Notes: generated from the letters alone by a model not told the origin. Numbered from the stretch's first letter, positions 43,886-54,500 are shown. The stretch is DNA of 64,000 bases from Apilactobacillus apisilvae (GCF_023380225.1 NZ_CP093362.1:992001-1056000), one strand, 5' to 3'. Numbers and translations are program-made.

Positions 43886-44443
43886 TTAATCTTCAATTTT
43901 TTTAATTAATTTAGCAGGAACGCCACCAAAAATAGAATCATCAGGAACATCTTTGGTTACAACAGCACCAGCAGCAATCACAACATTATTGCCAATTGTG
44001 ACTCCTGGCAGGATGGTTACATGACCACCAATCCAAACATCACTACCAATATGGACTGGTAATGCCTGACCCATTCCTTGATTACGCTGTTTGGCACTGA
44101 TTGGATGATTAATCGTATAGATGCCAACATCCGGGCCAATCATAACGTTATTACCGATAACGACATCATTGATGTCCAAAATTGTTAAATTATAGTTAGC
44201 GAAAAAACGAGATCCTACATAAATGTTTTGCCCATGATCAAAATTAAATGGTGGTTCCACAGAAACATGTTCACCATATCCACCTAACATTTCTTTCATC
44301 TTGTTATTTCTGGATTCTTCATCTGATTTAGGAATTGCATCATATTCAAGACATAAGTCCTTATAATGCTTCTTTCTTTCAGTGAAGACTTTGTCGCCAA
44401 GGAAAAACAGTTCGCCCTTTCTCATTTTTTCAAGTTCAGACAT
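43886..44443 (-). CDS. Sugar O-acetyltransferase (maltose/galactoside type, LbH fold)
   Basis: 185 residues, the size of Maa/LacA-type enzymes. N-terminal SELEKMRKGELFFLGDKVF is the Mac domain; then left-handed beta-helix hexapeptides (IYVGSRFFANYNLTILDIND, VIGNNVMIGPDVGIYTINHP with the catalytic His, VWIGGHVTILPGVTIGNNVVI) and IFGGVPAKLIKKI at the end. Transfers acetyl from acetyl-CoA to a sugar hydroxyl. AAAGGAG upstream of ATG 44443. Confidence 0.92.
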   Translation of the reverse strand: MSELEKMRKGELFFLGDKVFTERKKHYKDLCLEYDAIPKSDEESRNNKMKEMLGGYGEHVSVEPPFNFDHGQNIYVGSRFFANYNLTILDINDVVIGNNVMIGPDVGIYTINHPISAKQRNQGMGQALPVHIGSDVWIGGHVTILPGVTIGNNVVIAAGAVVTKDVPDDSIFGGVPAKLIKKIED

Positions 44444-44466
44444 AAATAATCGTCTCCTTTAAATGA

Positions 44467-45708
44467 CTAACGATATTTAATTCCATTCATAAAACTACGA
44501 ATCCAACCAGAATCATCACTTCTTAACATTAATCCCTTATAGACTTTCGAAATCCAATAAGTTAATCCAACAATGAACGCGATTAAAATAATCAATGAAA
44601 TTAGTTGTTCTAATATGCCTACTTGACCGTTAATAGCTCTAATTGGCATAAAATACATTGATGATAATGGGAAATATGATAACACTTTAGAAATAATCCC
44701 ATTACTGTTATTCTGTAATGCATTTGAGGCCAAAAACATAATAAGCGTTAAAAGAACAATTGGTTGAGCAGCTTTACCAGCATCTTCTTTTCTAGATACT
44801 AATGCTCCAGAAACAGCTGATAAAATAATACCTAAAGCTAATCCTAAAATAATGAATATTAAGTTAAAATTCATAAAATTAGTAAAAACATCATGTAATA
44901 CCGGTTGAATTTCATTAAATACTGATTTCATTGAATTCATATTAGCTAAAACTTGATATCCAATTGTTAACAAAATTGCATAACATAAAACTTGGGTTAA
45001 AAGCGTTAGAATAATGCCAATAATTTTACCAACAAAATATTTCGAAGCAGTTGTACTACTAAAAATAACTTCTATGATTTTGGAACCTTTTTCTTGAGCA
45101 ATTACACTGGCAGTTACCCCTGAATACATAAGTAAAAAGAAGTACATAACATATATTAGTGTTGTTAAGGAGCCCACTTTAGCAGTATTAGAATTATTTT
45201 TATCATCCGCAACTTTATTAGCCTTAACTTTACTACTAAATACTGGTTGAACTGACAAATTTTTAATTTGTTCAGCTGATAATTGACTGTTTTTTAAATT
45301 CATTTTAGATTGACTATTTTTTAAAACCTGTATTAGATCCGTTTTAACATCATCATCAATATCTGAATTTCCTACGTAGTTAGCAACTAGTTTACCATTT
45401 TTATTAGTAATTTTTACATATCCATAAATATCACCTGACTTTACACTACTTTTAGCTTTACTTTCATCATTAATGGAATGATTGATTGAATCATTATCCA
45501 ATTTAATTAATGATTTTTTGACATCAGAATTTCCCAATAAGGCAATTTTATCTTGATTGTCAGAAGAGGATGCATTATTGGCTGCGAAATATCCAATTCC
45601 TAGAGTAAATAAAATTCCAATGATTGGTAATAACACCAAAAAAATAAAACTTTTACTTTTTACTTGTTTTAAATATGTATCTTCAACAATTGTCATAAAT
45701 TTACGCAT
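44467..45708 (-). CDS. ABC exporter permease (NatB/ABC-2 type)
   Basis: 413 residues. One N-terminal helix (SFIFLVLLPIIGILFTLGIGYF), a ~150-residue extracellular loop, then five or six helices, with the ABC-2 signature MYSGVTASVIAQEKGSKIIEVIFSSTTASKYFVGKIIG. NatB-like permeases export sodium, peptides or drugs. I take ATG 45708, which overlaps the ATPase stop by eight bases, as start. Third partner of the XRE-controlled operon; substrate unknown. Confidence 0.9.
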   Translation of the reverse strand: MRKFMTIVEDTYLKQVKSKSFIFLVLLPIIGILFTLGIGYFAANNASSSDNQDKIALLGNSDVKKSLIKLDNDSINHSINDESKAKSSVKSGDIYGYVKITNKNGKLVANYVGNSDIDDDVKTDLIQVLKNSQSKMNLKNSQLSAEQIKNLSVQPVFSSKVKANKVADDKNNSNTAKVGSLTTLIYVMYFFLLMYSGVTASVIAQEKGSKIIEVIFSSTTASKYFVGKIIGIILTLLTQVLCYAILLTIGYQVLANMNSMKSVFNEIQPVLHDVFTNFMNFNLIFIILGLALGIILSAVSGALVSRKEDAGKAAQPIVLLTLIMFLASNALQNNSNGIISKVLSYFPLSSMYFMPIRAINGQVGILEQLISLIILIAFIVGLTYWISKVYKGLMLRSDDSGWIRSFMNGIKYR

Positions 45709-46597
45709 GGTCTTCACCAACCTTTTCTCTAAAGATTTCATCTAATGATGGTGGTTGTTGACTAAATTCTTCAATATATTTTCCATTACTAATTAAATTA
45801 AATAATTTAACTCCATCTTCGGGATGATTTAAAATAATTTTATATTTGTTTTCGCCACGAACATATAACGACTTAACCTCAGCTAATTGTTCCAGTTCTG
45901 ATTGTTTCATCGGTGTGGTAACGTATAGTTCATTTTTACCAAATTGGTTTCTAACATTTTGTACTGAACCATTCAAAACAACTTTACCATTTCTAAGCAT
46001 TACTAAATCATCACAAATTTCTTCAACATTATTCATGTTATGACTTGAAAAAATAATTGTGGCACCTTTAGCTTTAGCTTCCAAAATTGCTTTTTTCAAT
46101 AAATCAGCATTAATTGGATCTAGCCCACTAAAAGGTTCATCCAAAATAATAAATTTAGGTTCATGAATTAATGTACTAATTAATTGAATTTTTTGTTGGT
46201 TACCTTTCGATAATGATTTTAATTTAGAATTTACATTTCCCTTAACATCAAATCGTTGCATCCAACCCTTAATTCGCGACTTAGTCCATTTAGCAGAACG
46301 ACTTTTTAGTTTTGCAAAATATACAATTTGTTGTTGAACGGTCGCTTTTTCCATTAAACTACGTTCTTCTGGCAAATAACCAATTTCGTCAAACGTTGGC
46401 TCACTAATTGGCTTGTCATTCCATTTAATTTCACCATTGTATTTAAGAAAATTTAAAATACTGTGAAATGTTGTGGACTTACCTGCTCCATTTTGTCCAA
46501 TTAATCCTAAAATACGACCATCCTTAGCATCAAAGCTAACTTGGTTTAAAGCGTGAACGTTATCAAAACGTTTATCTAAATTACTAATATGTAAGAT
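45701..46597 (-). CDS. ABC exporter ATPase (NatA-like)
   Basis: About 298 residues: Walker A GLIGQNGAGKSTTF, Q-loop YLPEERSLM, signature LSKGNQQKIQ, Walker B FIILDEPFSGLDP, H-loop FSSHNM; C-terminal DUF4162-like part (LYVRGENKYKIILNH). The frame runs back to ATG 46654, but that would place 19 unrelated residues, encoded over the end of the upstream gene, before the normal start and lacks a binding site. AGGAG lies eight bases before ATC 46597, giving the expected N-terminus (start)-LHISNLDKRFDN, so a rare ATC start is proposed. Confidence 0.9.
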   Translation of the reverse strand: MLHISNLDKRFDNVHALNQVSFDAKDGRILGLIGQNGAGKSTTFHSILNFLKYNGEIKWNDKPISEPTFDEIGYLPEERSLMEKATVQQQIVYFAKLKSRSAKWTKSRIKGWMQRFDVKGNVNSKLKSLSKGNQQKIQLISTLIHEPKFIILDEPFSGLDPINADLLKKAILEAKAKGATIIFSSHNMNNVEEICDDLVMLRNGKVVLNGSVQNVRNQFGKNELYVTTPMKQSELEQLAEVKSLYVRGENKYKIILNHPEDGVKLFNLISNGKYIEEFSQQPPSLDEIFREKVGEDHA

Positions 46598-46608
46598 AAG
46601 ATCATCTC

Positions 46609-47139
46609 CTATTTCATTTTTTTCATACGCATCCTGTATACCAAATACATACATAATCCAAATACAAATCCTCCGACAATAAATCCTAAGAATCCACCAT
46701 CCGGATTTTTTAATAAATCTATATAAGATTTATTGCTAGATGATAATTGCATAAGCGGTGTTATTAAATACATTGCTATAGCAAAATAAATTCCAAACCC
46801 AATCCCCTTAAAGGCTGCTTTTCTTTTTGCTTGTTTATAATTATCTACAAAAACTTCATTAGTGGTTAATTTGGCTTTTTTAGTTGCAACGATTATAGAT
46901 ATACTTAAAATCATTAAAAATATAAAATTAGAAGCGATGCAGACTGTGACTGAAATTTTAGGATTTTCCATCCCATAATAAATCAAAAATAGTGATAAAA
47001 ATGCCATATACAACCAACAGGCAATAAAAGATTTATTACCAATTCGATTCATTGTTTGTGTTTTATATTCATCTAATGGTCCTGAAATTCCATAAAACAT
47101 TTTAAGATATTTAGTAAATAACGATTCCTTATTTTTCAT
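46609..47139 (-). CDS. DUF3278 family membrane protein
   Basis: 176 residues. FYGISGPLDEYKTQTMNRIGNKSF is the DUF3278 signature. Four membrane helices follow in two pairs. Family members commonly sit between a small XRE regulator and an ABC exporter, as here. I choose ATG 47139, six bases after GGGG; another ATG lies three bases before. It overlaps the XRE stop by 11 bases. Role unknown, probably a sensor or accessory of the exporter. Confidence 0.85.
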   Translation of the reverse strand: MKNKESLFTKYLKMFYGISGPLDEYKTQTMNRIGNKSFIACWLYMAFLSLFLIYYGMENPKISVTVCIASNFIFLMILSISIIVATKKAKLTTNEVFVDNYKQAKRKAAFKGIGFGIYFAIAMYLITPLMQLSSSNKSYIDLLKNPDGGFLGFIVGGFVFGLCMYLVYRMRMKKMK

Positions 47140-47332
47140 CATCTTCCCCTTCCCAGAATAATCCATTCAAATCAGTTCCCAACTCTTTTGCCAGACTAAT
47201 ACATAAATTCAATGATGGATTATACTTATCGTTTTCAATCAAATTAATGGTTTGCCTCGCGACACCAATCTTTTGTGATAAAGCAAACTGTGAGAGCCCT
47301 TGCTGCTCTCGATACTCGCGTACACGATTCAA
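47129..47332 (-). CDS. Small XRE-family repressor
   Basis: 67 residues consisting of the HTH only: REYREQQGLSQFALSQKIGVARQTINLIENDKYNPSL, a form seen in regulators such as YozG/PlcR-N-like. The start is TTG 47332, eight bases after AAGGAGG. First gene of a four-gene operon (XRE, DUF3278, ATPase, permease), preceded by two palindromes that are likely its operators. Confidence 0.9.
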   Translation of the reverse strand: MNRVREYREQQGLSQFALSQKIGVARQTINLIENDKYNPSLNLCISLAKELGTDLNGLFWEGEDDEK

Positions 47333-47353
47333 AAATAAGCCTCCTTATTTTTC

Positions 47354-47417
47354 TGTCACATATATGTTACACATAACGTACTGCTAATTAATACATTTGT
47401 CAAATATATATGACAAA
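47354..47417. promoter_or_regulatory. Two operator-like palindromes of the XRE-ABC operon
   Basis: TGTCACATATATGTTACA (47354-47371) and TTTGTCAAATATATATGACAAA (47396-47417) share TGTCA...TG(A/T)(A/C)A arms around AT centres, 42 bp apart (four helical turns). The second contains TTGACA on the minus strand, a likely -35 box, so binding would block transcription. Confidence 0.55.
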
Positions 47418-47449
47418 ATAAAAGAGTAATTCTTTAATTAGAATTACCC
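47418..47449 (-). terminator. Terminator of ldhD
   Basis: On the minus strand GTAATTC / GAATTAC with an 8-base loop and CTTTTATTTT tail, eight bases past the ldhD stop. Confidence 0.7.
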
Positions 47450-47457
47450 TTAAATGT

Positions 47458-48450
47458 TTACTTATTAACTAAATGCAATGGTTCTTCCCCATTCAAGATT
47501 TTGAAAGCATCCCTCACTGAAATCAAATCCATATTTTTAACTGCAGCATCGGTATAAAAACCAATATGTGGAGTAACAATTACATTTGGCATCTTTAATA
47601 GTTCGGCTAAGTTTTCATTATCAAAACCTGATTTCGATAAATCAACACCGGTAATGCCAGCTTCACCTTCAAAGGTATCAATGGCTGCACCAGCAATTTG
47701 TTGATCATTTAAAGCAGTAATTAATGCTTTGGTATCAACAACTGGACCTCTAGATGCATTAATAAAAATAGCATCGTTTTTCATTTGTTCAAATCGTTCA
47801 GCATTCATAAAATGATTCATAAATTCAGTCATTGGAGTATGCATTGTCACTACATCTGCTTGTTTGAATAGAGTATTGTAATCAACATATTCCACTGTAT
47901 CGAATAACTCTGGTCGTTTAATTGGATCAGCTACCAAAACTTTAGCACCAAGTGCTTTAAAAATTCGAGCCACCGCACTACCAATTTTTCCGGCACCAAT
48001 AATTCCAACTGTTAAATTATGAATCTCGCGGGCTTGTAAACCATCCCAGGCAAAGTCACCACGATCTTCGCGTAAGTGAGTTTCGCGTAAATGACGTAGC
48101 AATGACATTACATCAGCAAGCACTAATTCACTGACTGACCTTGGTGAATATGCGGGAACATTAGTTATTTTAATATCATATTTATTAGCAAATTTAAAAT
48201 TAATAATATCGTAACCAGTAATACGTAATGAAATTTGTTTAATGCCAAAATCAGCTAACTTTGCATAAATCATTTCATCATCGATAGCACCATGTTGCTG
48301 AACTGTGATACCATCAAAACCTCTTGCTAATGATACCGTATCTTTATTTAATCCCTTATCAGTAGTTTTAATTACTATCTTATATTCATCTTCCAGGACT
48401 TTAAAGTTAACCATTTCGTCAGGACGAGCGTTGTACATTAATAATCTCAT
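47458..48450 (-). CDS. ldhD: D-2-hydroxyacid dehydrogenase (probable D-lactate dehydrogenase)
   Basis: 330 residues. The NAD site is VGIIGAGKIGSAVARIF (GxGxxG) with acidic end VADP. Catalytic Arg in NASRGPVV (INxxRG), Glu in DTFEGE, His in TPHIGFYTD. N-terminal RITGYDIINFKFANKYDIKITNVPAYSPRSVSE matches D-LDH/D-hydroxyisocaproate dehydrogenases of lactobacilli. Makes D-lactate from pyruvate, regenerating NAD+. ATG 48450 has AAGGAG nine bases upstream. Confidence 0.93.
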   Translation of the reverse strand: MRLLMYNARPDEMVNFKVLEDEYKIVIKTTDKGLNKDTVSLARGFDGITVQQHGAIDDEMIYAKLADFGIKQISLRITGYDIINFKFANKYDIKITNVPAYSPRSVSELVLADVMSLLRHLRETHLREDRGDFAWDGLQAREIHNLTVGIIGAGKIGSAVARIFKALGAKVLVADPIKRPELFDTVEYVDYNTLFKQADVVTMHTPMTEFMNHFMNAERFEQMKNDAIFINASRGPVVDTKALITALNDQQIAGAAIDTFEGEAGITGVDLSKSGFDNENLAELLKMPNVIVTPHIGFYTDAAVKNMDLISVRDAFKILNGEEPLHLVNK

Positions 48451-48505
48451 CAAATATCACTCCTTACTTAAATTAGCATTATTATAACACTTTTAATAAT
48501 CTAGA

Positions 48506-48533
48506 TTGACTTTTCAAAAAAATGGCCTATACT
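48506..48533 (+). promoter_or_regulatory. Promoter of aspA
   Basis: TTGACT, 16-base spacer, TATACT, 47 bases before the aspA ATG. Confidence 0.6.
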
Positions 48534-48580
48534 CTTATGTAAGGTTTTATAACAAAGATACATTTTAGGAGATGGCTTTG

Positions 48581-49942
48581 ATGAGAATTGAAGAAGATTG
48601 TGTTGGTAAAATGGAAGTTCCTGAAGATGCTTTATATGGCATCCACACCCTTAGAGCAGCAGGTAATTTCCCAATCACTAAGGAAATGGTGCACCCTGAT
48701 TTAATTGAAAGTTATATTCAAATTAAAAAAGCAGCAGCAAAAACTAATTGCGAAGCACAAAAATTAGATGTTAAAAAATGTGACGCGATAATTCAAGCAT
48801 GTGATGAATTATTAAGCTCTGGTGATCAATCTGGATTTATCACCCCTGCAATTCAAGGTGGTGCCGGTACTTCTACCAATATGAATACTAACGAAGTAAT
48901 TGCTAATATGGCAATGAAATTACGTCCTAAAGTATTTATTCATCCTAATGATGATGTTAATCAAGCTCAATCAACTAACGATACTTATCCAACTGCCGGT
49001 AAAATGGCGATGCTAAAATTAATGCCCAATCTTCTAAATGAAATTGAACGCTTAGTAGCTACTTTTGAAGAATTAAGTCGTAAATTTAAAAATACAATTA
49101 AATTAGGTCGCACTCAACTGCAAGATGCTGTTCCTACTACATACGGAAAGAGTTTTCATGCATATGCTTCACTATTCAAACGTGATTTAAGAAGGATTAA
49201 AACTGCCAGTGAAGAATTAAAAACGATTAGTATGGGCGGAACCGCTATTGGAACTGGCATGAATGCTTCAAAATATTATCAAGAACATATTGTAAAAAAT
49301 ATTAACAAGTGTTCTGGGATGAATTTAAAATCAGATAATGATTTAATTGATGCTGTCCAAAATACTGATCATTTCGTAACTTTCTCAGCAGCATTAAAAA
49401 CATTAGCAGTCGATTTATCAAAAGTCAGCAATGATTTAAGACTTTTGGCAAGTGGACCACAATCAGGATTAAATGAATTACATTTACCTAAGCGTCAAGC
49501 TGGATCATCCATTATGCCAAATAAGATTAATCCAGTGATTCCAGAAGTCGTCAATCAAGTGGCATTTGAAATAATTGGTTTTGACGCAACTGTGACTGCT
49601 GCATCAGAAGCTGGACAACTAGAATTAAATGCTTTTGAACCCATTATGTTTAAGAGTATTCTAACTAGCGAAGAACATTTAACTCGTGCGATTAAAACAC
49701 TAATTGATCACTGCTTAACCGATATTGAAGTTAATAAAGAAAAATGTGCTGATGATGTTAGAAAATCAGCCGTAACCGCAACCATCTTATCCCCAGAATT
49801 GGGATATGTTAGAACCACTAAGATAATAAAGGAATCTTTAAAAGAAGATAAAAATGTAAAAGATATTTTAATTAGTAAACATATTTTATCAAAAGATAAA
49901 ATTGACGAATTGTTTTCACCAAAACATTTGGTAAATGGTTAA
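48581..49942 (+). CDS. aspA: Aspartate ammonia-lyase (fumarase/aspartase superfamily)
   Basis: 453 residues. Superfamily signature GSSIMPNKINPVIPEVVNQ with the catalytic SS loop; substrate segments GTSTNMNTNEV, STNDTYPTAGK and LGRTQLQDAVPTTYG. N-terminal IEEDCVGKMEVPEDALYGIHTLRAAGNF is the aspartase rather than the fumarase form. Converts L-aspartate to fumarate and ammonia. I choose ATG 48581, nine bases after AGGAG; the ATG at 48572 sits on the binding site. Divergent from ldhD. Confidence 0.94.
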   Translation: MRIEEDCVGKMEVPEDALYGIHTLRAAGNFPITKEMVHPDLIESYIQIKKAAAKTNCEAQKLDVKKCDAIIQACDELLSSGDQSGFITPAIQGGAGTSTNMNTNEVIANMAMKLRPKVFIHPNDDVNQAQSTNDTYPTAGKMAMLKLMPNLLNEIERLVATFEELSRKFKNTIKLGRTQLQDAVPTTYGKSFHAYASLFKRDLRRIKTASEELKTISMGGTAIGTGMNASKYYQEHIVKNINKCSGMNLKSDNDLIDAVQNTDHFVTFSAALKTLAVDLSKVSNDLRLLASGPQSGLNELHLPKRQAGSSIMPNKINPVIPEVVNQVAFEIIGFDATVTAASEAGQLELNAFEPIMFKSILTSEEHLTRAIKTLIDHCLTDIEVNKEKCADDVRKSAVTATILSPELGYVRTTKIIKESLKEDKNVKDILISKHILSKDKIDELFSPKHLVNG

Positions 49943-49969
49943 AGCAAATAAAAAATATCTATATAAAGC

Positions 49970-50158
49970 ACCTACAAATATTGGAAAATTAAATGTTAGA
50001 TTTAAACTAATATTATATGCAATGATTTGAGCGAAATAAAGATCCACTACTGGTGATAAATAAAACCTTTGTTTTATTGAATTATTACCATATCTAAATT
50101 CACTGAAATCAGTAGTTATTTTATGGTCAAAACGTTGTGACTTGAAATTTACATTCAA
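49970..50158 (-). pseudogene. Fragment of an IS3-type OrfB transposase
   Basis: The minus strand encodes DHKITTDFSEFRYGNN and QRFYLSPVVDLYFAQIIAYNIS, clearly homologous to KLTTDVSEFRYGNQ...HRVYLSPIMDLFSDEILNFSIS of the 24.2-kb IS, but ends soon after. Only about a fifth of OrfB remains and no IS ends are visible. A decayed remnant. Confidence 0.75.
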
Positions 50159-50370
50159 TACATTAGGTGCTATATGTCAAATTATATTTGCGTTTTATTT
50201 TAATAAACACATTACATTGTAAACTATATTTATACATATTTTTTGTATAAATTTATGATTTATATGTTTTCCATTATTTAAATATTCAGTAATTATGAGA
50301 TATTCATAGATTTTAATTTTATTTACTGCTTCCCTAACTTATAATTCAACAGTTTTAAAAAAAGAAAGTG

Positions 50371-50752
50371 TGAAGTGACCCCCAAAAGTTGGACAAGAAA
50401 TTGTTCGATATTTGGAGGTCATTTTTTTGGTTAAATTTAATAGCGAGTTTAAATTAAAATTAGTATTAAAATATTTATCAGGAATAGGTTCAACTTCGTT
50501 GAACCATGAGTATAGTATTAAAGGAAGTGCAACATTACTTTCATGGGTACAAATGTATCAAAAATATGGATTTATATTTAAATAAAATAATATAATGATA
50601 TTCAATTCATATTCCACGCAACCTGCCATATTTAGACAATGAACAAACGGATTAAGTATTACAATAGTAATAGGAAAAAAGAAAAACTAGGATACAAATC
50701 AACATTGGGGAATAATATCCTAGTAAAAGTTATCTAAATTTTGGAGTTCGCA
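50371..50752 (+). mobile_element. Internally deleted IS3-type element (MITE-like remnant)
   Basis: The left end TGAAGTGACCCCCAAAAG and the right end (reverse complement TGCGAACTCCAAAATTTAG) are IS-like inverted ends. Between them, 50426-50584 encodes an OrfA start (KFNSEFKLKLVLKYLSGIGS) and 50638-50734 encodes what looks like the OrfB tail (RIKYYNSNRKKEKLGYKS), with the transposase core missing. Related to but distinct from the IS at 24.2 kb. Not autonomous. Confidence 0.6.
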
Positions 50753-50821
50753 TAATATAAGTATTTATCCTTTAACTAAAAATAATTTTTTATATAAAAA
50801 TTCATAAAATATTATGTTACC

Positions 50822-51533
50822 GGAACTGAAGTTATAATATTGAACAGATAAATAAAAGAACTTTCGATAAAAGTATTACTTTAATTTGATAAAATAATAT
50901 AATTCGGAGGTGTTTTTTGTATGACTAATAATAAATATTCATATGAAACTAAACTAGAAGCCGTTAGGCTTCTTAATGAAGGTGTTCCTGATAGAAAAAT
51001 TTGTAAAATACTTGGTTTAAAGAGTGATGGCTTAATTTATACATAGCGGAAATAGAATGTTGTATCTTTCTACAATTATGGATAGCTTTAATTCAGAAAG
51101 CATTGCTCATAAAATTTCTAATCATCCAAATACCAAATTGACATTAGATACATTAAATCAATTAGGTTATTTAGATGGAGTTATTATTCATAGTGATCAA
51201 GGATCAACTTATACCTCACGTGAATTCTTTGAACTAGCACGCAAGAAAAGGCGCCATCAGAAGTATTTCCAGTAAAGGAACGCCAGCTGATAACGCCATA
51301 ATAGAATCATTTCACTCAAGACTAAAGACTGAAATGATATACACACAAGCTAAACCCAAAGGTTTATCAAACACCATTAAGTGTGTGAATAATTATATAA
51401 AATTTTGGAATAATACACGAATATTAACAAAGTTAGGCAACCAATCGCCTGTTGAATACAGGACATCAGTTGCCCAATTAAACGATTAGAAAGCTGCTTT
51501 TATTTATTTGTTCAAAATAATAGTTGCAGTTCC
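50822..51533 (+). mobile_element. Deleted copy of the 19.6-kb IS
   Basis: 712 bp with both terminal inverted repeats (GGAACTGAAG... and the complement of GGAACTGCAAC...) and a 4-bp target duplication TACC (50818-50821, 51534-51537). The middle of the element is missing: orfA up to LIYT is joined to orfB at GNRMLYLS. The junction carries GCGGAAATA, a 9-base word present at both points of the intact copy, so the deletion probably arose by recombination between these short direct repeats. Confidence 0.88.
50921..51489 (+). pseudogene. Fused, broken transposase remnant in the deleted IS copy
   Basis: Starts as orfA (TNNKYSYETKLEAVRLLNEG), reaches a TAG at the deletion junction, resumes as orfB (MLYLSTIMDSFNSESIAHKI, IIHSDQGSTYTS), then is frameshifted near 51244 (KKRRHQKYFQ-stop) and continues in another frame to the orfB end. 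Cannot make a working transposase. Confidence 0.88.
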
Positions 51534-51566
51534 TACCTTAGAAATTCACTTAATTTTGTATTTTAG

Positions 51567-54500
51567 TTAATTAATTCCATAAGTTACGCTCCAATTTAAT
51601 AGGGTATAAAAATCATTTCCTTCTCCTTCGTAGTTTTGTAATGGCTTTAAATATAATGGAGTACTATTGGAAATGTACATATTGTCATTACCATCTGTAC
51701 TGAACAACATTACTGGACTTTGATTTAAATTTTGACCATTATAAATTAAATCTCCTTTAATTTCACTAGACGAATTATCTTTAAATTCTTCGCTTGGTTG
51801 TTGAACCTGTATATCGGCATAAGAATTACCGCGCATATTGTTTTTTACATTACTCATAACTGGCGTAGAACTATTAGTAGGTAATAATAGACTGTCTTTT
51901 ACAATACTACTATAATCATAGTCAATGTTACTAATAGGAGTGAAGTTGAGTTGATTATCAGAAAAGTTAATTTCGTTAACATTATCGGCTTCACCAGAAT
52001 ATTCAGTAGAATCTATATTATATTTAGGTTTAATACGGATATCAGAATTATCGACTGTAGCGTTATCATTCTTTAATGTTCCTCGAACTTTTAAATTGAG
52101 TGTAGAATTACTTTTTAAATTTTTAATTGGTATTTTTAGTATTTTAACTCCATTGTTTGACTTAATAACATTAGGTTCATGAATGACATTAAAATCATTA
52201 TTATCATAAGAAACCTTTAGTGTACTTACATCAATATTATTAGGTAATGGTTGATCATAAGTAGCTGAAGAATTAACTGAAATATCAGAATTGTCAGAAG
52301 TATTATTAATTGTAGAATCAAATTCTAAAGTATCTCCTTGAGAACTATAACCCTGTCCACCTTGAAAAACCTTACTCAAAGAAAATCCATCAGATGAATC
52401 GGCATTGGAATAAGTGATATCTTTAATTTTATTGTTAATATTCAATTTAGGATTATATGCTAAATTTACAGTTTTTGTGTTACCAGGAGAAAAATTATAA
52501 TATGGGGTAATATTCAGTTTATGATTATTATTATTGTTATTAATTTCATTCCATAAAACATTTGGAATATTAAAACTAAAATTACCATTATTGTCAGTGA
52601 TTGCCACATAATGTTCCATTCCCACTTGCAATCCTTGATCTCCAACATTTCCCGAATAAAATTCATCTTTGGAAGAATCTTTATTAATAGTTGTTCCATC
52701 TCTAGAATAAAGTGTAATATCTTGATTTAATGTATTAGCGTCTCCCATATTATAACGATTATAAAAATAGTCATGAGCTAAGCCAAATTGTCCATCAGTA
52801 GAACCGATAGTTCCAGCAATATTATTATAAAAATTAGATGTATTACCGTTATCTTGTATAATCGTTGAAGCTGAAGTACTAGGCATGTATTGCTTCACTG
52901 GGCTGAACAATACTTCATTAGAAGCAATATACTGATTATAATTTTTATTAACTGGTCTTGTATCTGGATCAATAAATTTACCTTTGTCGTTATCAAGTGA
53001 TATATTTATATAACTATTTTTCAAAGGATTGCCGTTATCATCAATAACTTTACCCGTTACTTTATTATTGTTTTTATTATAATCATTATAATTAGTATAT
53101 GATATCGTTGCCATTGGTGAAGCTGTGAATTTAATTGAATTATAGTTTTTTGCTTGAGCTTTCAAATAAACATCGCTGGACTTAGAATCAACTAGCTGTC
53201 TATCTAGTTTTGTTACCATATCAGAAACTTCAAAATAGGAACCATATAATCTAACACCACCAACAAAAATAGTACTTTTGCCATAACTACTATCGCTACG
53301 AAGTGGCAAAAATAAGGATTTAACCAATTGATTATCAATAGAAGGTGTTTGATTATCACCTAACCAACCAGTAACACGCGTATTACGTGCATAAATATAA
53401 CCATTGTTACTAACATTAGAAGTTCCAGAATAAAACATATGATTATTTTGATTAGAATTATATGTTTTATTACTAATCTCAACATCTGTAGGTCGATCTA
53501 AATTAATATTAGTACTACTATCAGAATTAATCTGATAATTGGAAGTTGATGTTTGAGGAATATTTTTTATATTTAATTTAAATGATCCTAAATTATCAAC
53601 ATTAATGTTATTACCAGATCCATTAAATTCAACAACTCCATTAGAGGGTATATACGAATTATTTGCATCTGAAGATACATTAAATTCATTTCCTACACCA
53701 GATACATTAGCATTAACATAACTAAAGTATACTAATGCAGCTTGAGATTTCACCTGACCATTAGAATAAATATTAAATTTAGAATTAGTTCCATTATTCA
53801 TATACATGTTAGCGGGAACAGAACTACTTGCATTGGCATAAATAGCAATTGAAATATTATAAGGATCCTCTGGAATACGTGATGATCCATCAGAATCCGT
53901 TAAATTATTAGAATCACAATAAATATTAAATTTATCATTCGAACCGAAATTAATTTCAGGTTTATAATTTCCACCAGGGTATAAATATAATCCATAGGAA
54001 TTAAACCAAGCATCCTCAGCATAAGTGCCATGAGGATGTAAATCAATATTTACATTGTTATCAATTTTACAGCTTCCCTCTAACTCCAAACAATTACCGT
54101 CATATGTTTCACCATAATAGTTAGAATTTTTATGAAATTCAATATCACCAGTCTGTAAATTCTGTTGATTTTGCCCTTCAGAAATTTGAGATTGACCACT
54201 ACTATCTTTATAGTAGTCTAAACTGTGAACAGAAACATTTCCATAAATATTAATTTTACAATTATTCTGCCTACTACCCCAACTTAATTGCGCACCATAA
54301 TAATCAATATTACGATAGTTAAGTGTAGTTCCTCCGTTAGGAGTATATGAACTAATAGGTCCAAAATAGGAATAACCTAAAATTTTCATATTTTCTATTG
54401 TCCAATCTTCACTACTTGTTAAAGCTTCAATAGAAATATCACCTTTTGACATATCTAGAGTATGATAATTTCCATTTGAATAACCATCTATAACTAATTT

